DNA of 64,000 nucleotides from Coenobita brevimanus (Eukaryota > Arthropoda > Malacostraca > Decapoda > Coenobitidae): positions 24,242,567-24,306,566 of the forward strand of contig CM064732.1 in assembly GCA_032717465.1 (NCBI GenBank). Reading direction: 5' to 3'. Below, in pieces: positions 1-10,700 of this stretch. The stretch's first letter is position 1. Every line of letters begins with the position of its first letter. The notes under the pieces were generated by a model. That model saw only the letters and a program-made list of their open reading frames with translations, did not search any database and was not told the origin of the DNA. A program made the position numbers and the translations under genes.

Positions 1-640
1 TTGGATGGTGAGGATTTGGAAAATGTGAGTACGTTTAAGTACTTGGATAGTGTGATGAGTAAGGATGGAGGTTTGGAGGGTGAAGTGCTTGAAAGGGTAC
101 TGCAGGGAAGAAAGGTTGCTGGTTCTTTGAAAGCAGTGATAAGAAACAGGGAAGTGAGCATTTAAGTTAAAAAGTTACTACATGACAGTATTGTGATACC
201 AACTCTAACGTACGGAAGTGAAGCTTGGACATTGTTGGAAGGACACAAGTCAAGAGTGAGAGCAGTGGAAATGAGTTATTTACGAGGAGCCTGTGGAGTC
301 ACGTGGAGAGACAGGCTGACGAATGAGGATATATAGGAGCGTTGTGGTGTGGATGGAAGCGTTATGAGGAACACACTGAGGTGGTTTGGCCATGTGGAGA
401 GGATGGAGGGTGAAAGACTGACGAAGAGAGTGTATGTGAGTGAGGTGGAGGGAGGAAGAGGGAGGGGGAGGCCGAGGATGAGATGGAGGGATGGGATGGA
501 GAGGTATATGAGAGAGGGGGGTGTGAGTTGGGAGCAGGGCAGTGAAATGGCGAGGGACAGGGCGACTTGGAGGCGATTTGTTTGTGGCCACCCCAAACGG
601 GATTGAGGCGTCTGGGAATAGATAGATAGATAGATATTTA
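1..640 (+). mobile_element. LINE 3' end (GHVERM-type reverse transcriptase C-terminus)
   Basis: Frame 1 reads through the C-terminal part of a non-LTR reverse transcriptase: FKYLDSVMSKDGG, IPTLTYGSEAWTLLEGH, SYLRGACGVTWRDRL, LRWFGHVERMEGERL and GRGRPRMRWRDG. Two in-frame stops, near 163 and 334, break it; the terminal stop is at 604-606. The 5' part lies outside the window. The 3' UTR is only about 10 nt, followed by a (GATA)n tail at about 620-640. The same family recurs on this strand at about 6420-7340, 17350-18715, 41700-42545 and 47621-48005. The exact clade is not assigned. It is an inactive fragment. Confidence 0.85.
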
Positions 641-789
641 CCATAGGATTTATAATAATAACAACAACAACAAGTACTACTACTACTAAATATTATTATT
701 AATATTATTATTATTATTATTATTATTAACAGTCGCCATATAACTGGCGAAGCTTATTGTTTTCGTGAGTAAAATTAGGTTTAGTATTT
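641..789. other. AT-rich intergenic sequence
   Basis: Contains imperfect (AAC)n, (TAC)n and (ATT)n trinucleotide runs at about 655-728. No gene is seen. Confidence 0.5.
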
Positions 790-1400
790 TTCTTTGCACC
801 TTTTTTTCCCATAGATCTTGATGATGTCATACTGGAAGTTACCCTAGGTTAACCCAAGTACTTGTTCCAAATATAAATGACCTTGACCTATTTTGAGGGT
901 TATATACTTATTCTTGGTGCCAAAAATGCATATTTGAAATTGAAATATCTCATAAACTAATTGAGTAGCAATTTGGTTGGAAATCCTGTGACAAAAAGGT
1001 TTACAGAGAATTTTGGCTAAATATTTTGCCATTTAGCCTAGTGGAACATACCGAATTCAAATCTGCTCAGCGTTTTCTTTGTTGTAAGTTTTAGAGAAAA
1101 CCACAAAAACCGTAAAGCTGTAACTTTACAAAAATTTAGCTGTGGTCCCTCTTATGAAGAGAATTTGGTTACAGTTAAGCATAAAGTGAGCCAGTTATTG
1201 AGACAAATGTAAAATCTACCCACTCATTCTTCCAAACCTTTGTCTTTAGATCTTGTTGATATTACACAAGAAGCTACCTAAGGTTAATTTAATTACATGT
1301 TCCAAATATGAATGACCTTGAACTCCTTTTTAAGGTCACGGACTTCTTTATGATGCCAAAATTTCATATCTTATATTCATAAATAATTTTGGCGAAGAAA
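790..1400. repeat. Partial tandem duplication, period about 433 bp
   Basis: A block beginning AGATCTTGATGATG near 815 recurs near 1248 as AGATCTTGTTGATA. It continues with shared text such as TGTTCCAAATATRAATGACC and GATGCCAAAA. About 1.4 copies are present and they are clearly diverged. The TGACCTTGA-type core resembles dispersed arthropod and mollusc satellite-like repeats, which is a weak resemblance. Confidence 0.6.
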
Positions 1401-1935
1401 TTCAGGGAGCTATTGCCTCTCCTGGCATTGAGAGGGCTCTCCCACCGTGCTAAGGGATCTTTATATGCAGCATGTGTTAGGAGCCTAAGGCTGTATGGTA
1501 GTGAGATCCTGGCAGTAAAGGAAGAGAATATTAGCAGGCTGAAATGTACAGAAATAATAACGATCAGGTGGATGTGCAGAGTGCGTCCTTAAGTGTGAGG
1601 GCTGGGGGAGCCTGGTTTACGATGAAAGAGTTGAGAGGTAGGATAGGACTGGAATGTATTGATGTGATGAGAAGAGGTAGATTGGGGTTGTTTGGGCATG
1701 TGAAGAGGATGGGGGATGATAAATGGGTGCAGAAAATGAGAAGTGTTAACGTTTGGGGTAGAGATGCAAGAAGCAGACCGAAAAAGACCTGGGACAAGGT
1801 CATTTAGTGTGACCCCAGGGATAAGGGACTGAATAGGGAAGCTGCCAGAAATCGAGCAGCATGGGGAGCCGCCATTAGGTGACCATGATCGACGCATGCA
1901 AGCATGTTGGAGCCGTTAAAAAAACGAAACGAAAC
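1389..1935 (+). mobile_element. LINE 3' end, second family (DDKW type)
   Basis: Two overlapping + frames (1389-1592 and 1544-1807) together read as a LINE reverse-transcriptase C-terminus: SHRAKGSLYAACVRSLRLYG, IRWMCRVR, ELRGRIGLECIDVMRRGRLG, LFGHVKRMGDDKW and RSRPKKTWDKVI. A frameshift lies near 1550-1590. The 3' end carries an A-rich (CGAAA)n tail near 1917-1938, unlike the GATA tail of the element at the window start, so this is a separate family. It is 5'-truncated and non-functional. Confidence 0.8.
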
Positions 1936-2906
1936 GATACTTCCTTATTGTGGCTACACAATAAATAAATAGGTAACTAGTTATTGTTATCATTGTTATT
2001 ATTATTATTAATATTATAATTATTATTATTATTAAAATATATATCATTTAATCACATATTACCCTCTTCTGGATGTAGGGGACCGGTGATAAGCTGCAAC
2101 AGTCCAGTACATTCAAGCTTACCCAACTTGGTGGTATTACAGAATCGAAAAACCTCCAGTTACGTCTCTGGGATTGACCCCATGTAAAGCTGTCACTGTA
2201 ACTGGTGCCTTCTAACCTTTAGACTACTAGGGTGATGAATCAAAAGGGGAATAGAAAATTGTAACCTCCCTTTCCCCCGAAACTCCTTTGTATAGTTATT
2301 GCACTCTTATGGGCCGCATTTGAGTGGCGTAAGAGGCTTCTTAGCACCTCTTACTTAGCGACATAATTTCCATATTCCACTTTAATTTTTTCTTGTATTA
2401 TACTGTAATGGTTTTCATATCGATATCATTTGCACTTAAACATGGAAGAGGCTTTTGAGATGAAGTCTGGAGAATAATGCGGTAGGGACATAGACTTGCG
2501 AGATCTACGAAGCCACTGAGAATACATCCCTTAGTTGCACTTCCTTGGCGTTCTTTTTCACTATTCTTTTATTATATATTTCTGAGGAAAGCTATGTTGA
2601 AGCTTTGAAATAGCATACATAAAGAGGATACGAGAATATCAGGATATAATTTGAATAAGTAGGACAGCTTGAAGCACGTCTTCCTCACCTAAATATTACA
2701 ATTACTACGTTTTTCTAACCACTTGCTTGTTAATCATGTACCGACGTACTGTGTCGATACGAGTAATGTGAACAAACTCTAACGCTATAAGAGAATACAA
2801 AGGTGTATCATGCAAAATAAACTGCGAAAATGAGCGTTATTAAGTCTTATGTGCCATCAAAAATGCAACCCTATGTTGAAAGCAACGTTCCCCGAGCTCA
2901 CTGCAC

Positions 2907-2908
<2 letters not shown>
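1936..2908. other. No gene recognised
   Basis: AT-rich, with an (ATT)n patch at about 1995-2035. No coding signal or known repeat was recognised. Confidence 0.5.

Positions 2909-2957
<49 letters not shown>
2909..2957. repeat. (GA)n microsatellite
   Basis: About 24 uninterrupted GA dinucleotides. Open frames through it on either strand (RE/SL repeats) are artefacts. Confidence 0.97.
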
Positions 2958-2962
<5 letters not shown>

Positions 2963-3793
2963 GTTCTTTCTCTTTTGATTCATGTCCCTGAAAAGATTAA
3001 ACCCTGTTGCAATTTGATGGAGCATTTTTTTTTCCACCTTAAGATGATTTTATTCAGCATCGGAGACACTGTTCGAACTAGAGATGTTATCTATAACTAA
3101 TATTAATAAAATCGTTCAGTGTTAGTAGAAATGGAACAGAAAATACGTTCTCGGTTTGGAAGTGTTAGAAATTCATGGTATTAATGTTTTATTTCGTATG
3201 AATGTAACACAGTATGATACTGGTGATTTTGATGGTGAGGATGGTGGTGGATAATCTCATTATGGCTGGGTAGGTAATGGAGGATATATTGAGACCACAA
3301 GTATCATTGCATTAGAAAAAAATTCTGAAATAAACTGCAGCTGTAAGAACACAATACTCTGCCATAAGTTAGTTACATGATGTGGGATTTAGTAGCCAAA
3401 ATATTCAATCACACTTATATGGTAAGCAAAAATAATCCTTTTCAGCTGCAAGACATGATGGTGAAGACTAGCCATTTAGTACATGCATATTAGCAAGTTA
3501 ACAATCAGATTATCAAAGGAATGGTCGCTAGCCATCAGTCATAGTAAAGAATGCTAAGGAAAATACATGGATACTTCATGCCTAGAAGGTTTAGCAGCGC
3601 ATTTCAAAAGTTTGAATGATGAGTGAATGGATTTGTGGCCAATTTCAGTGGCAAAAATTCTCCTACTTCTTTAATTTCCTGTTCCCATTTCTTGATCCTA
3701 TCCACCCTACATTTTAGCAAGGAATATGGTGAAGATAATGATGAGGATATAATTATTATTCCCACTCCTGACATTCTATCTCTGTTTTTCCAG
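2958..3793. other. No gene recognised; upstream of exon 1
   Basis: Mixed AT-rich sequence. Its right end, TCTGTTTTTCCAG at 3781-3793, is a good splice acceptor. If used, this stretch is the end of a 5' intron and the promoter and first exon lie further upstream, perhaps outside the window. Confidence 0.4.
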
Positions 3794-4079
3794 GATCCTT
3801 TGAGTGCGGACATGCTCATCGGCTGCAACACCATCCTAGTCGTATCATCTCTTCGTAGTTCCCAGTACCCCTGAGGGCAGCTGTAAATTGCTGCCAGTCT
3901 GGTGCAACAACTGTGACACCCAGATTTTGAGCTTATCTTCGTCTTCCTCACCGCCTTGTGCCCCAAGCTACACCTGGTGCTTGTAGCCTGCCATCCCGTG
4001 TGTGGTGGTGTGGGTGGGGTGGGATGTTGACTGTTGATGGTGACGACACGGGTGGGGTGAGGGTGTCTGGGTGGCCGTG
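3794..4079 (+). promoter_or_regulatory. Probable 5' UTR with upstream ORFs
   Basis: The segment lies between a pyrimidine-rich acceptor (AG at 3792-3793) and the main ATG at 4080. It has short uORFs. One is 4024-4080 (18 codons plus stop), whose TGA overlaps the main ATG as TGATG at 4078-4082. Another is 4037-4060. The overlap layout is the kind that allows termination-reinitiation, so translation may be damped or regulated. Whether the transcript starts here or is spliced in from upstream cannot be told from sequence alone. Confidence 0.45.
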
Positions 4080-5740
4080 ATGGGGCCTGGGGGCGCTCCG
4101 GCCGCCGCCCCCGGGGCGCGTCACACTCCGGTGTGGGCGTGGGTGGTGGCATTGGTGCTGATGCAGGCGGGGGCGGCGGCCGACTGTCCTAAAGTGTGTG
4201 AATGCAAGTGGCGTGATGGCAAGGAGGTGGTGGCATGTCGTGATGCTGACTTTATTGATGTACCTCGGGGCTTGTCACCATCCACTCAGGTGCTGGACCT
4301 ACGGCACAACAACCTTCGCATCCTGCCACGTGATGCCTTTGTCTACACTGGCCTTGTTAACCTACAAAAGGTCTGGCTTAACTTTTGCAACCTTACACGG
4401 CTTGAGGCAGGTGCTTTTCGCCTCCTGAGCAATGTGGTGGAGTTGGACCTCAGCAACAACCTGCTGGCTGCTGTGCCAACTGAGGCTTTGAGGGATCTGC
4501 CAGGCCTGCGAGAACTACGAGTGGCTCACAACCGCTTGACTCAGCTGACCGCCTCAATACTGCAGCCTGTGCCAGACCTGGTGTTGCTGGACCTTAGCCA
4601 TAACATTATCGCCTCCATCAACGCAGGGGCTCTTGACCCTCTCATCCGCCTGGAGGTTCTCAACCTGGCTGACAATCGCCTGGCCACTCTGGCAGCAGAG
4701 CACCTGCGGCCATTACAGGTACTACGAGTGGCCCACCTGGATGGCAACCCATGGCATTGTGACTGCCATCTGCGGCCTCTCAGCCATTGGATGAAAGACC
4801 GTAATCTTGCTGCATCAGTGCGTGCAGTATGTGCATCACCACGGCGGTTGGTGGGGCGGGACTGGCAGCGGTTGTCATCAGCACAGTTTGTGTGTGCACC
4901 TGTGGTAACAGCAGCAGCCCCACGTGTGTTGGCGGCAGAGGGGGAAAATGTGACACTAGCATGCCGAGTGGAATCAGAGGTTGAAGTGTCAGTGACTTGG
5001 GTGTCAGGGGATGCACCCCTAGACAATAGTAGTGACACAGGACGATATAGTGTGACTGAAGAACAAGGTTCTGATTTACATCTTCTCCTCTCCTCCCTCA
5101 CTATATCGGACGTGGCAGCAGGTGATGAGGGCACGTATCATTGTGAAGCAGAAAATGTGGCAGGTAGTAACCATGTAACCCTCACACTGCAGGTAGCTCA
5201 CCAGGTGGCTGAAGTACGAGTAGCTACAGTGCCGCCACACCCCTTGTTGCCGTGGGGGGCATTAGGGGGAGCTGCCGCCCTTGCTGCCCTCATCCTGCCC
5301 ACCTGCCTGCTCATATACTGCCGGGCTCGTCGCACCCCACCTCCCCGCCCTGCCAAGTTGGCACCACCCCCTCCACCCTCTGCCGACCCCAGCCCACTGC
5401 CGGGGTATCAGGTTGTGCCCACCACTGACCACGACGATGCACAGCAGAGGGGAGGGCAGTCCTGGGGGAGTCAGGACACCTCTGAAAATATAAGGGATGG
5501 TCGGCAGGAGATGGGAGCATCCGTGGCGCCCAGCAGTGTGGCATATGTGGAGGTGCCAAAGTGTGGTGTGGGGGCAGCCCGCACCACACTTGATCCTGGC
5601 CACTGGGGGGCGTCACTGTCCCTATGTAGCCACCCCCAAGCAACACAGGACCCGTCGAACCAATACCCAGACTTGTTAGACCTGCCACGTCCACCATGTT
5701 TCCCACTACACACCCTGGACTACTGCACACTACCACGGGG
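4080..5740 (+). CDS. Exon 1: ectodomain, TM and start of tail of kekkon-like protein
   Basis: The frame is also open upstream at a GTG (4071), but the first ATG is 4080 and it gives a good signal peptide (hydrophobic VWAWVVALVLMQAGAAA). The LRRNT has CPKVCECKW plus a fourth Cys (VACRDAD). LRR signatures include VLDLRHNNLRILP, VELDLSNNLLAAVP and VLLDLSHNI. The LRRCT begins NPWHCDCHLRPL. The Ig domain has Cys 295 and Cys 355 in DEGTYHCEAENVAG. The TM helix is followed by basic RARR and a proline-rich stretch, then YPDLLDLPRPP and LDYCTLPRG. Unspliced, the frame meets TGA at 5742-5744, but that TGA lies inside GTGAGT, a consensus donor with GT at 5741-5742. The exon is GC-rich against AT-rich flanks. 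No internal stop is present. Confidence 0.93.
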
Positions 5741-7649
5741 GTGAGTATATTTTTCCCAGGTATACTGGAATTTAATTTATCTAGAACTTTTTCTCTCTTA
5801 GCTGTTTGCTTTCATCTTTTGCATCTGGATCCTATGGTGAGTGTCTGACAGGCACTCTTTTTTTATCGCTTTTATGCCTTATTACCAATGCTTGTGAATA
5901 TGTGTGAATGATTATGTTACTGATATAGCTGGGCATGCTATTTGATAGATCTACTTCTCTTCTTGATTCTGTCTCACCACATCTTTAAGTGGAGATTCGG
6001 GTTGGGATGATGATGATGATGATGGAGACATAAGTTAGAGCAAAGTTTCCAAAACTGATCATTGGTTCACCTGAGGATTTTATTTATTTTTTTTTTTATG
6101 TCCGACTCTGGGCATAGGCTTCACAGCCTGCTCCCAAGGCCCAGTAGTCCTACATACCAAACACCTCTGTATGTCACCACTTCGGCGCTAACACTCACCG
6201 TCCATATTGAATACATGCTAGGGCTGTCTCATGCAGGACTGGTGTATTGGTATTAGCTGGGGTATTTTTACATGTCAGCGGGTCTTCTAGTAGATCAGCA
6301 AAGTCTGATTTTTATGAAATTCATATCCTTAAACTGTTCCCTGCCCTAGCCAGGATTTGAACCTGGGTCCATAGAACTGCAGGCCACCTCTCTACCGATT
6401 GAGCCACCCACAGAGAAGGATTATGGAAGGTTTTGCACATGTATGGTGTAGATTGTATACTTCTAAGTTCCATCAAGAGTTTTATGGTGGCAGTGAGGCA
6501 TGTGTAAGGGTAAATGGGCATCTAAGTGATTGGTTCACGATCAATGTGGGCGTTTGACAAGGTTGTGTGATGTCCGCATGGTTGTTCAGTATATTCACAT
6601 GGATGGGGTGATGAGAGAAATAAAAACACGAGTAATGGAGAGACTGATGGCATTGGAAATGAATGATGAAGGATGGAATATCTCAAACTTGTTGTAAGCT
6701 GATGATGCAGTGCTACTTGCAAATACCGGACAAGAGCTTGGTAGACTAGTGCAGAGATTTTTAGATGTATGCGAGAGTGTCGTGCTTTGAGGGTAAATGT
6801 AGAGTAAAGTGATGGTTATTGAGATAGAAGGTGACTCCCAGCGTGATGTTACAGTGAACTGAGAAAGACTGGAGTTGGTGAGAGAGCGAAGAGAGGAAAA
6901 TATGCAAAAGAAGTGGAAAGCAGAGTGACACATGGAAGGAAAGTAGCTGGTGCTTTGAAGGCCTTCATAAAAAACACCCTTGAGTGCTGCAGCTGCACGA
7001 GGCTTACATGAAGGAGTGTTAATGCCAACTTTAACCTAAGGATGTGAGACTATGGTGTGACACGAAAATGAATAGTCAAGAATAAGAGCAGTGGACATGG
7101 GACTGCTGAGAAATGTATGTGGAGGACAGAGGGTGGATAGGATATGGAATAATATGATTCGTGAAAGATGCGGAGTGAGGAGCTCTGTGCACACCAGAAT
7201 CAAAGAGAGTGTACTGAGATGGTATGGTCATGTGGAGAGAATGGATGAAAATAGAATGGTGAAAAAGGTATATCTGAGCAAATTGGAAGGAGGCAGGAAG
7301 CTATGTAGGCCAAGATGAATGTGGAGGGATATTTTAGTGTTTAAGCATACGGCCAGTATTCCTTTTCTTCCGGCTGTCCTCACTTCTGGCAATTTTACTC
7401 AGCTAAGGAGATAGCCTACTTTTTGAATTGACAGAGTGCAGCAGAGGTAACTTTGATTATCCCATTCGCCGCAGGGGCTGGGTTTTTCCTAAGCTGAATG
7501 TCACTGTCTGGAAATGGAAAAGGAAACCAAGAGAGAAGTCACCAGAATCAAAGGGTTAAGCCTAAGGTTCTCATCCTGGTGTTCATGAAACCCCAGGGGT
7601 TCCAGGGGTTCCAGTTGATACTTAAATGGCTGACGAAACGTTAATATCT

Positions 7650-7713
<64 letters not shown>

Positions 7714-10700
7714 CTATAGAAGCGCGTTTGAGGTTGGGTCACGCTCAAACAGCAACCCTGAATGAGGATGGGGGAAGGGCATTGTCTCATTCCGGTCAGC
7801 GTCATGCAACTGATGAACTGTCTCTAGACATTTTTGTATACCTAAATGAGGTATGTTCATTACATGTCTAATAGCATGTTGGTGTATTTTTAATCTTATG
7901 ATATGTATCCTATAGATTTTTTTTTTTTTACAGTATAATGACTAGTATTACTCAGTGATGCTATTGCGTTTCGGAAGCACATGTTTGTGACATTGGTCGT
8001 ATGTGCGGCTACTCAAACAGCAAATTTTAGATTTTATTGATGCTGGCGGGGATATGCAATCAATTCTTTCTAGTTAGTTTGTTCTTGAAACATTGGTGAT
8101 AATATTACTGCCTGATGGTGTTTTTATTGTTTGAGATATTGTTATTATTACTGCATGAAACTGTTTCTGTGTAATGAATGCTTGAAGTGTTCTTTACTTG
8201 AACTTGTTGATAATCTTACTTTCTGATGATGCTTTGACTTTCGATGTATTGACACTGTGACTGCCTGATGGTGTTTCTACTGTGTGATCTTACGACAGTG
8301 ATGATAATATGAGTGCCTGATGGTGTTTTTATTGTGTAATCTTTCAACTTGGTGCTATTACAGTGTACGTGCGTGTCATTGTTAATTACTTTATTTACAA
8401 CTTTGGTTATATATGTTTTTTTGTTTTATAACAATTCTAGATACTGTTATGGCCTCATTAGCAAAGAAACGTCAGTATGAAGAAAGCTACATTCTGCACA
8501 GATTCACTGCTATCAGAAAAAATAAAAAGGTGTGAATATCTACAGTGCGTTATATGCTACAGAGTTTTATCACTGGAGTGTGTGAAACCAAGGTTTCTCA
8601 AGTGACATTTGAAGAGTTGCCATCCAAATATGAAAAGTAAGAATGCTGCCTTTCTTCAAACAACAGGAAGAGGTACTGAAGCGAGCATACTCTGATCGTT
8701 TGAGACAGCTCAGCCAACAAAATGATTCTGGGTTACATGCATTGTACATGATATCACATAGAATTGCACAAGGATAAAAGCTCTCAACTTTGCAGAGAAA
8801 TTCATCATCCCTTGTTGTAAACATAAAGTCTGCCGCATTATTGGATGTAATGCTCAATATTCTTCAACGACGAATATTAGTTGGGTCTGAAGATATCAAA
8901 TAACAAGAGATTTCTTAAATAAAATAGGCATCTTTAGGCTAATTTGCAATCGAGTTTGAGGGGTCGACTAACGTGGCTGTTTGTGCCCAACTCCTGGTGT
9001 TTGTACGAGGCATCAGTGATGGAAATATCAAGGAGGATTTCTTGTTCTGTCATGCTTTGGAGTCGACTACAGGAGATGAAGATACTTCTCATGAAGTCTG
9101 ATTTTTAATTGTTTAGAGGTTGAAAGATTTTCTTGGAATAATAAATGTGAATGTACAACTGCAGGAACACCAGCAATGTTTAGCCATCGATCAGGGCTCT
9201 GAGGAAGAGTGAATGAGGCGAATCCTGAAACAAAGCATCATTACCGTACGCTTCATAAATATGCTCTGGCATCTAAAACTCTCTCACTTGAGTTAAGATT
9301 AGTCTTTGATGATGTTCTGCACATGGTAAATACCATCAAGTGCCCTAAATACACGACTGTGTCAAGACTTTGAAACAGATTAAGAAAAGTTAGTATTTCA
9401 CGTCATGGCTGCTAGCTGTCACGGAGGAATGTGGTATCAAGAACAGAGTCACTGAAGGAAGATCTTTCTGAATTTTTCAAACATGACAACAAGACAAAGT
9501 TGCTTGAGTTTAACAAAAAAGTGTCAGGCAACCAGTTGCTCCAGAAACTGGCCTACTTGAAGGACATTCTTACATCTAAACTTTTAATTTTCATCCTTCC
9601 AAGGCCATTTCACCACAGTGATTGATTTCATGGACAAAGATCATTCAGCAAGAAGATGGAGCTGTGGGAAGGGAAGGTCAGAGGCAAAAATCTCAGTATG
9701 TTTGAACACCCTAGTGAAAAAGCAAATGCACTGGAAAACTAGATGTAGTGTACTTCATGCAGGCACATCTTTCTTCCCTACCGATGGAGTTGTAGTCTTA
9801 TTTCCCCTAACTTAGCGAGTTGGAATGAAATTGTTTAGACACCTATTCATTGCTAATGGACATTTTCTCTCAGATAAACGCAAGAAGAATTCATAGAGTT
9901 GGTGAACAACTCTGTTACCAGATGATGCATTTGAAACTCTTTCCCTCACCAAGTTCTGGTCTAAAATGAGTGAGTTTTACCCTGCTGTAGCTGATGTTGC
10001 TATAAGGTCTTTGCTGATTTTCCTCGTACTTATCTATGGGAGAAAAGATTTACAGTGTTGTCGAACATGAAGACTAAACACCGAGCACTACCTAATGTGT
10101 GTCTTCAAGTGCAGTATGTTTGCCTAATACAGCTCCTCAAATTGAGAAACCTGTTTGCATTATACAGGTACCGGTTGCTATGTCTAAAAAATGGTGTTAA
10201 TACTTATTGCCAAATGAAGTAATTATAATTTAGTTGGTCTTACATTAGCCGGTATAGTACCATAGTACCATTCCACACTGAATTGGTGCTAATGCTTATT
10301 GCATTCATAAAGAAACTACAGTTTCACTCCTGGTAGTATCATCGTACACTGACTATGATGTTAATACTTAACTGCTAGATAAAATAATCATAATTCCATC
10401 CATTTGATAATATCCAATGTAGTACCAGTGTATACTGGACTAGACTTAATATACAGTATTGCCATTCCATATTCACTGTCAGTTTAATGGAGGTACGGGT
10501 CGATAATCTGATAACAAAGGGGGTACTTGGAAGGAAAAAGGTTGAGAACTGGGTTAAGCAAAAAAAAAAAAAAAAAAAAAAAATCCCACTAAGGCAGTGA
10601 TACCCAGACTGGAAGCTATGGCTCTCTAGGGACCTTGGTGAATTTCTCAGGGGAACCATGGAGTAATCATCCGCATCTGGTGTCACTAGTGGCAGCAATT

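Larger units (their letters stand above)
7562..10551 (+). mobile_element. Complete hAT-type DNA transposon (ZBED5-like), inactive
   Basis: Flanked by an exact 8-bp duplication GGTTAAGC (7554-7561 and 10552-10559; the match extends to 9 bp as GGGTTAAGC). Ends are hAT-like inverted repeats: left CTAAGGTTCTCATCC, right (reverse strand) CAGTTCTCAACC, against the family's usual CAG..GGTTCTCAACC. It encloses the degenerate ZBED5-like transposase at about 8450-10140 and a (GA)n run. Length is 2990 bp, normal for a hAT element. The 8-bp duplication is diagnostic of the hAT superfamily. Confidence 0.85.

Noticed and set aside
1..606. Host gene with GHVERM domain
   Set aside because: Two in-frame stops, a microsatellite tail and several copies in the window identify it as a LINE fragment.
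4071..4079. Upstream GTG start giving three extra residues (MAV)
   Set aside because: Eukaryotic translation starts at ATG; 4080 is the first ATG in frame and yields a good signal peptide.
3604..4152. 182-aa minus-strand ORF over the 5' UTR
   Set aside because: Pro/Arg-rich by composition, overlaps the real start in antisense, no recognisable domain.
4541..5134. 197-aa minus-strand ORF opposite exon 1
   Set aside because: Antisense shadow of the GC-rich LRR-Ig coding region; no domain, Arg/Ser-rich composition.
10590..10700. A second hAT terminus at CAGTGATACCCAG
   Set aside because: No matching inverted end or target duplication found nearby.
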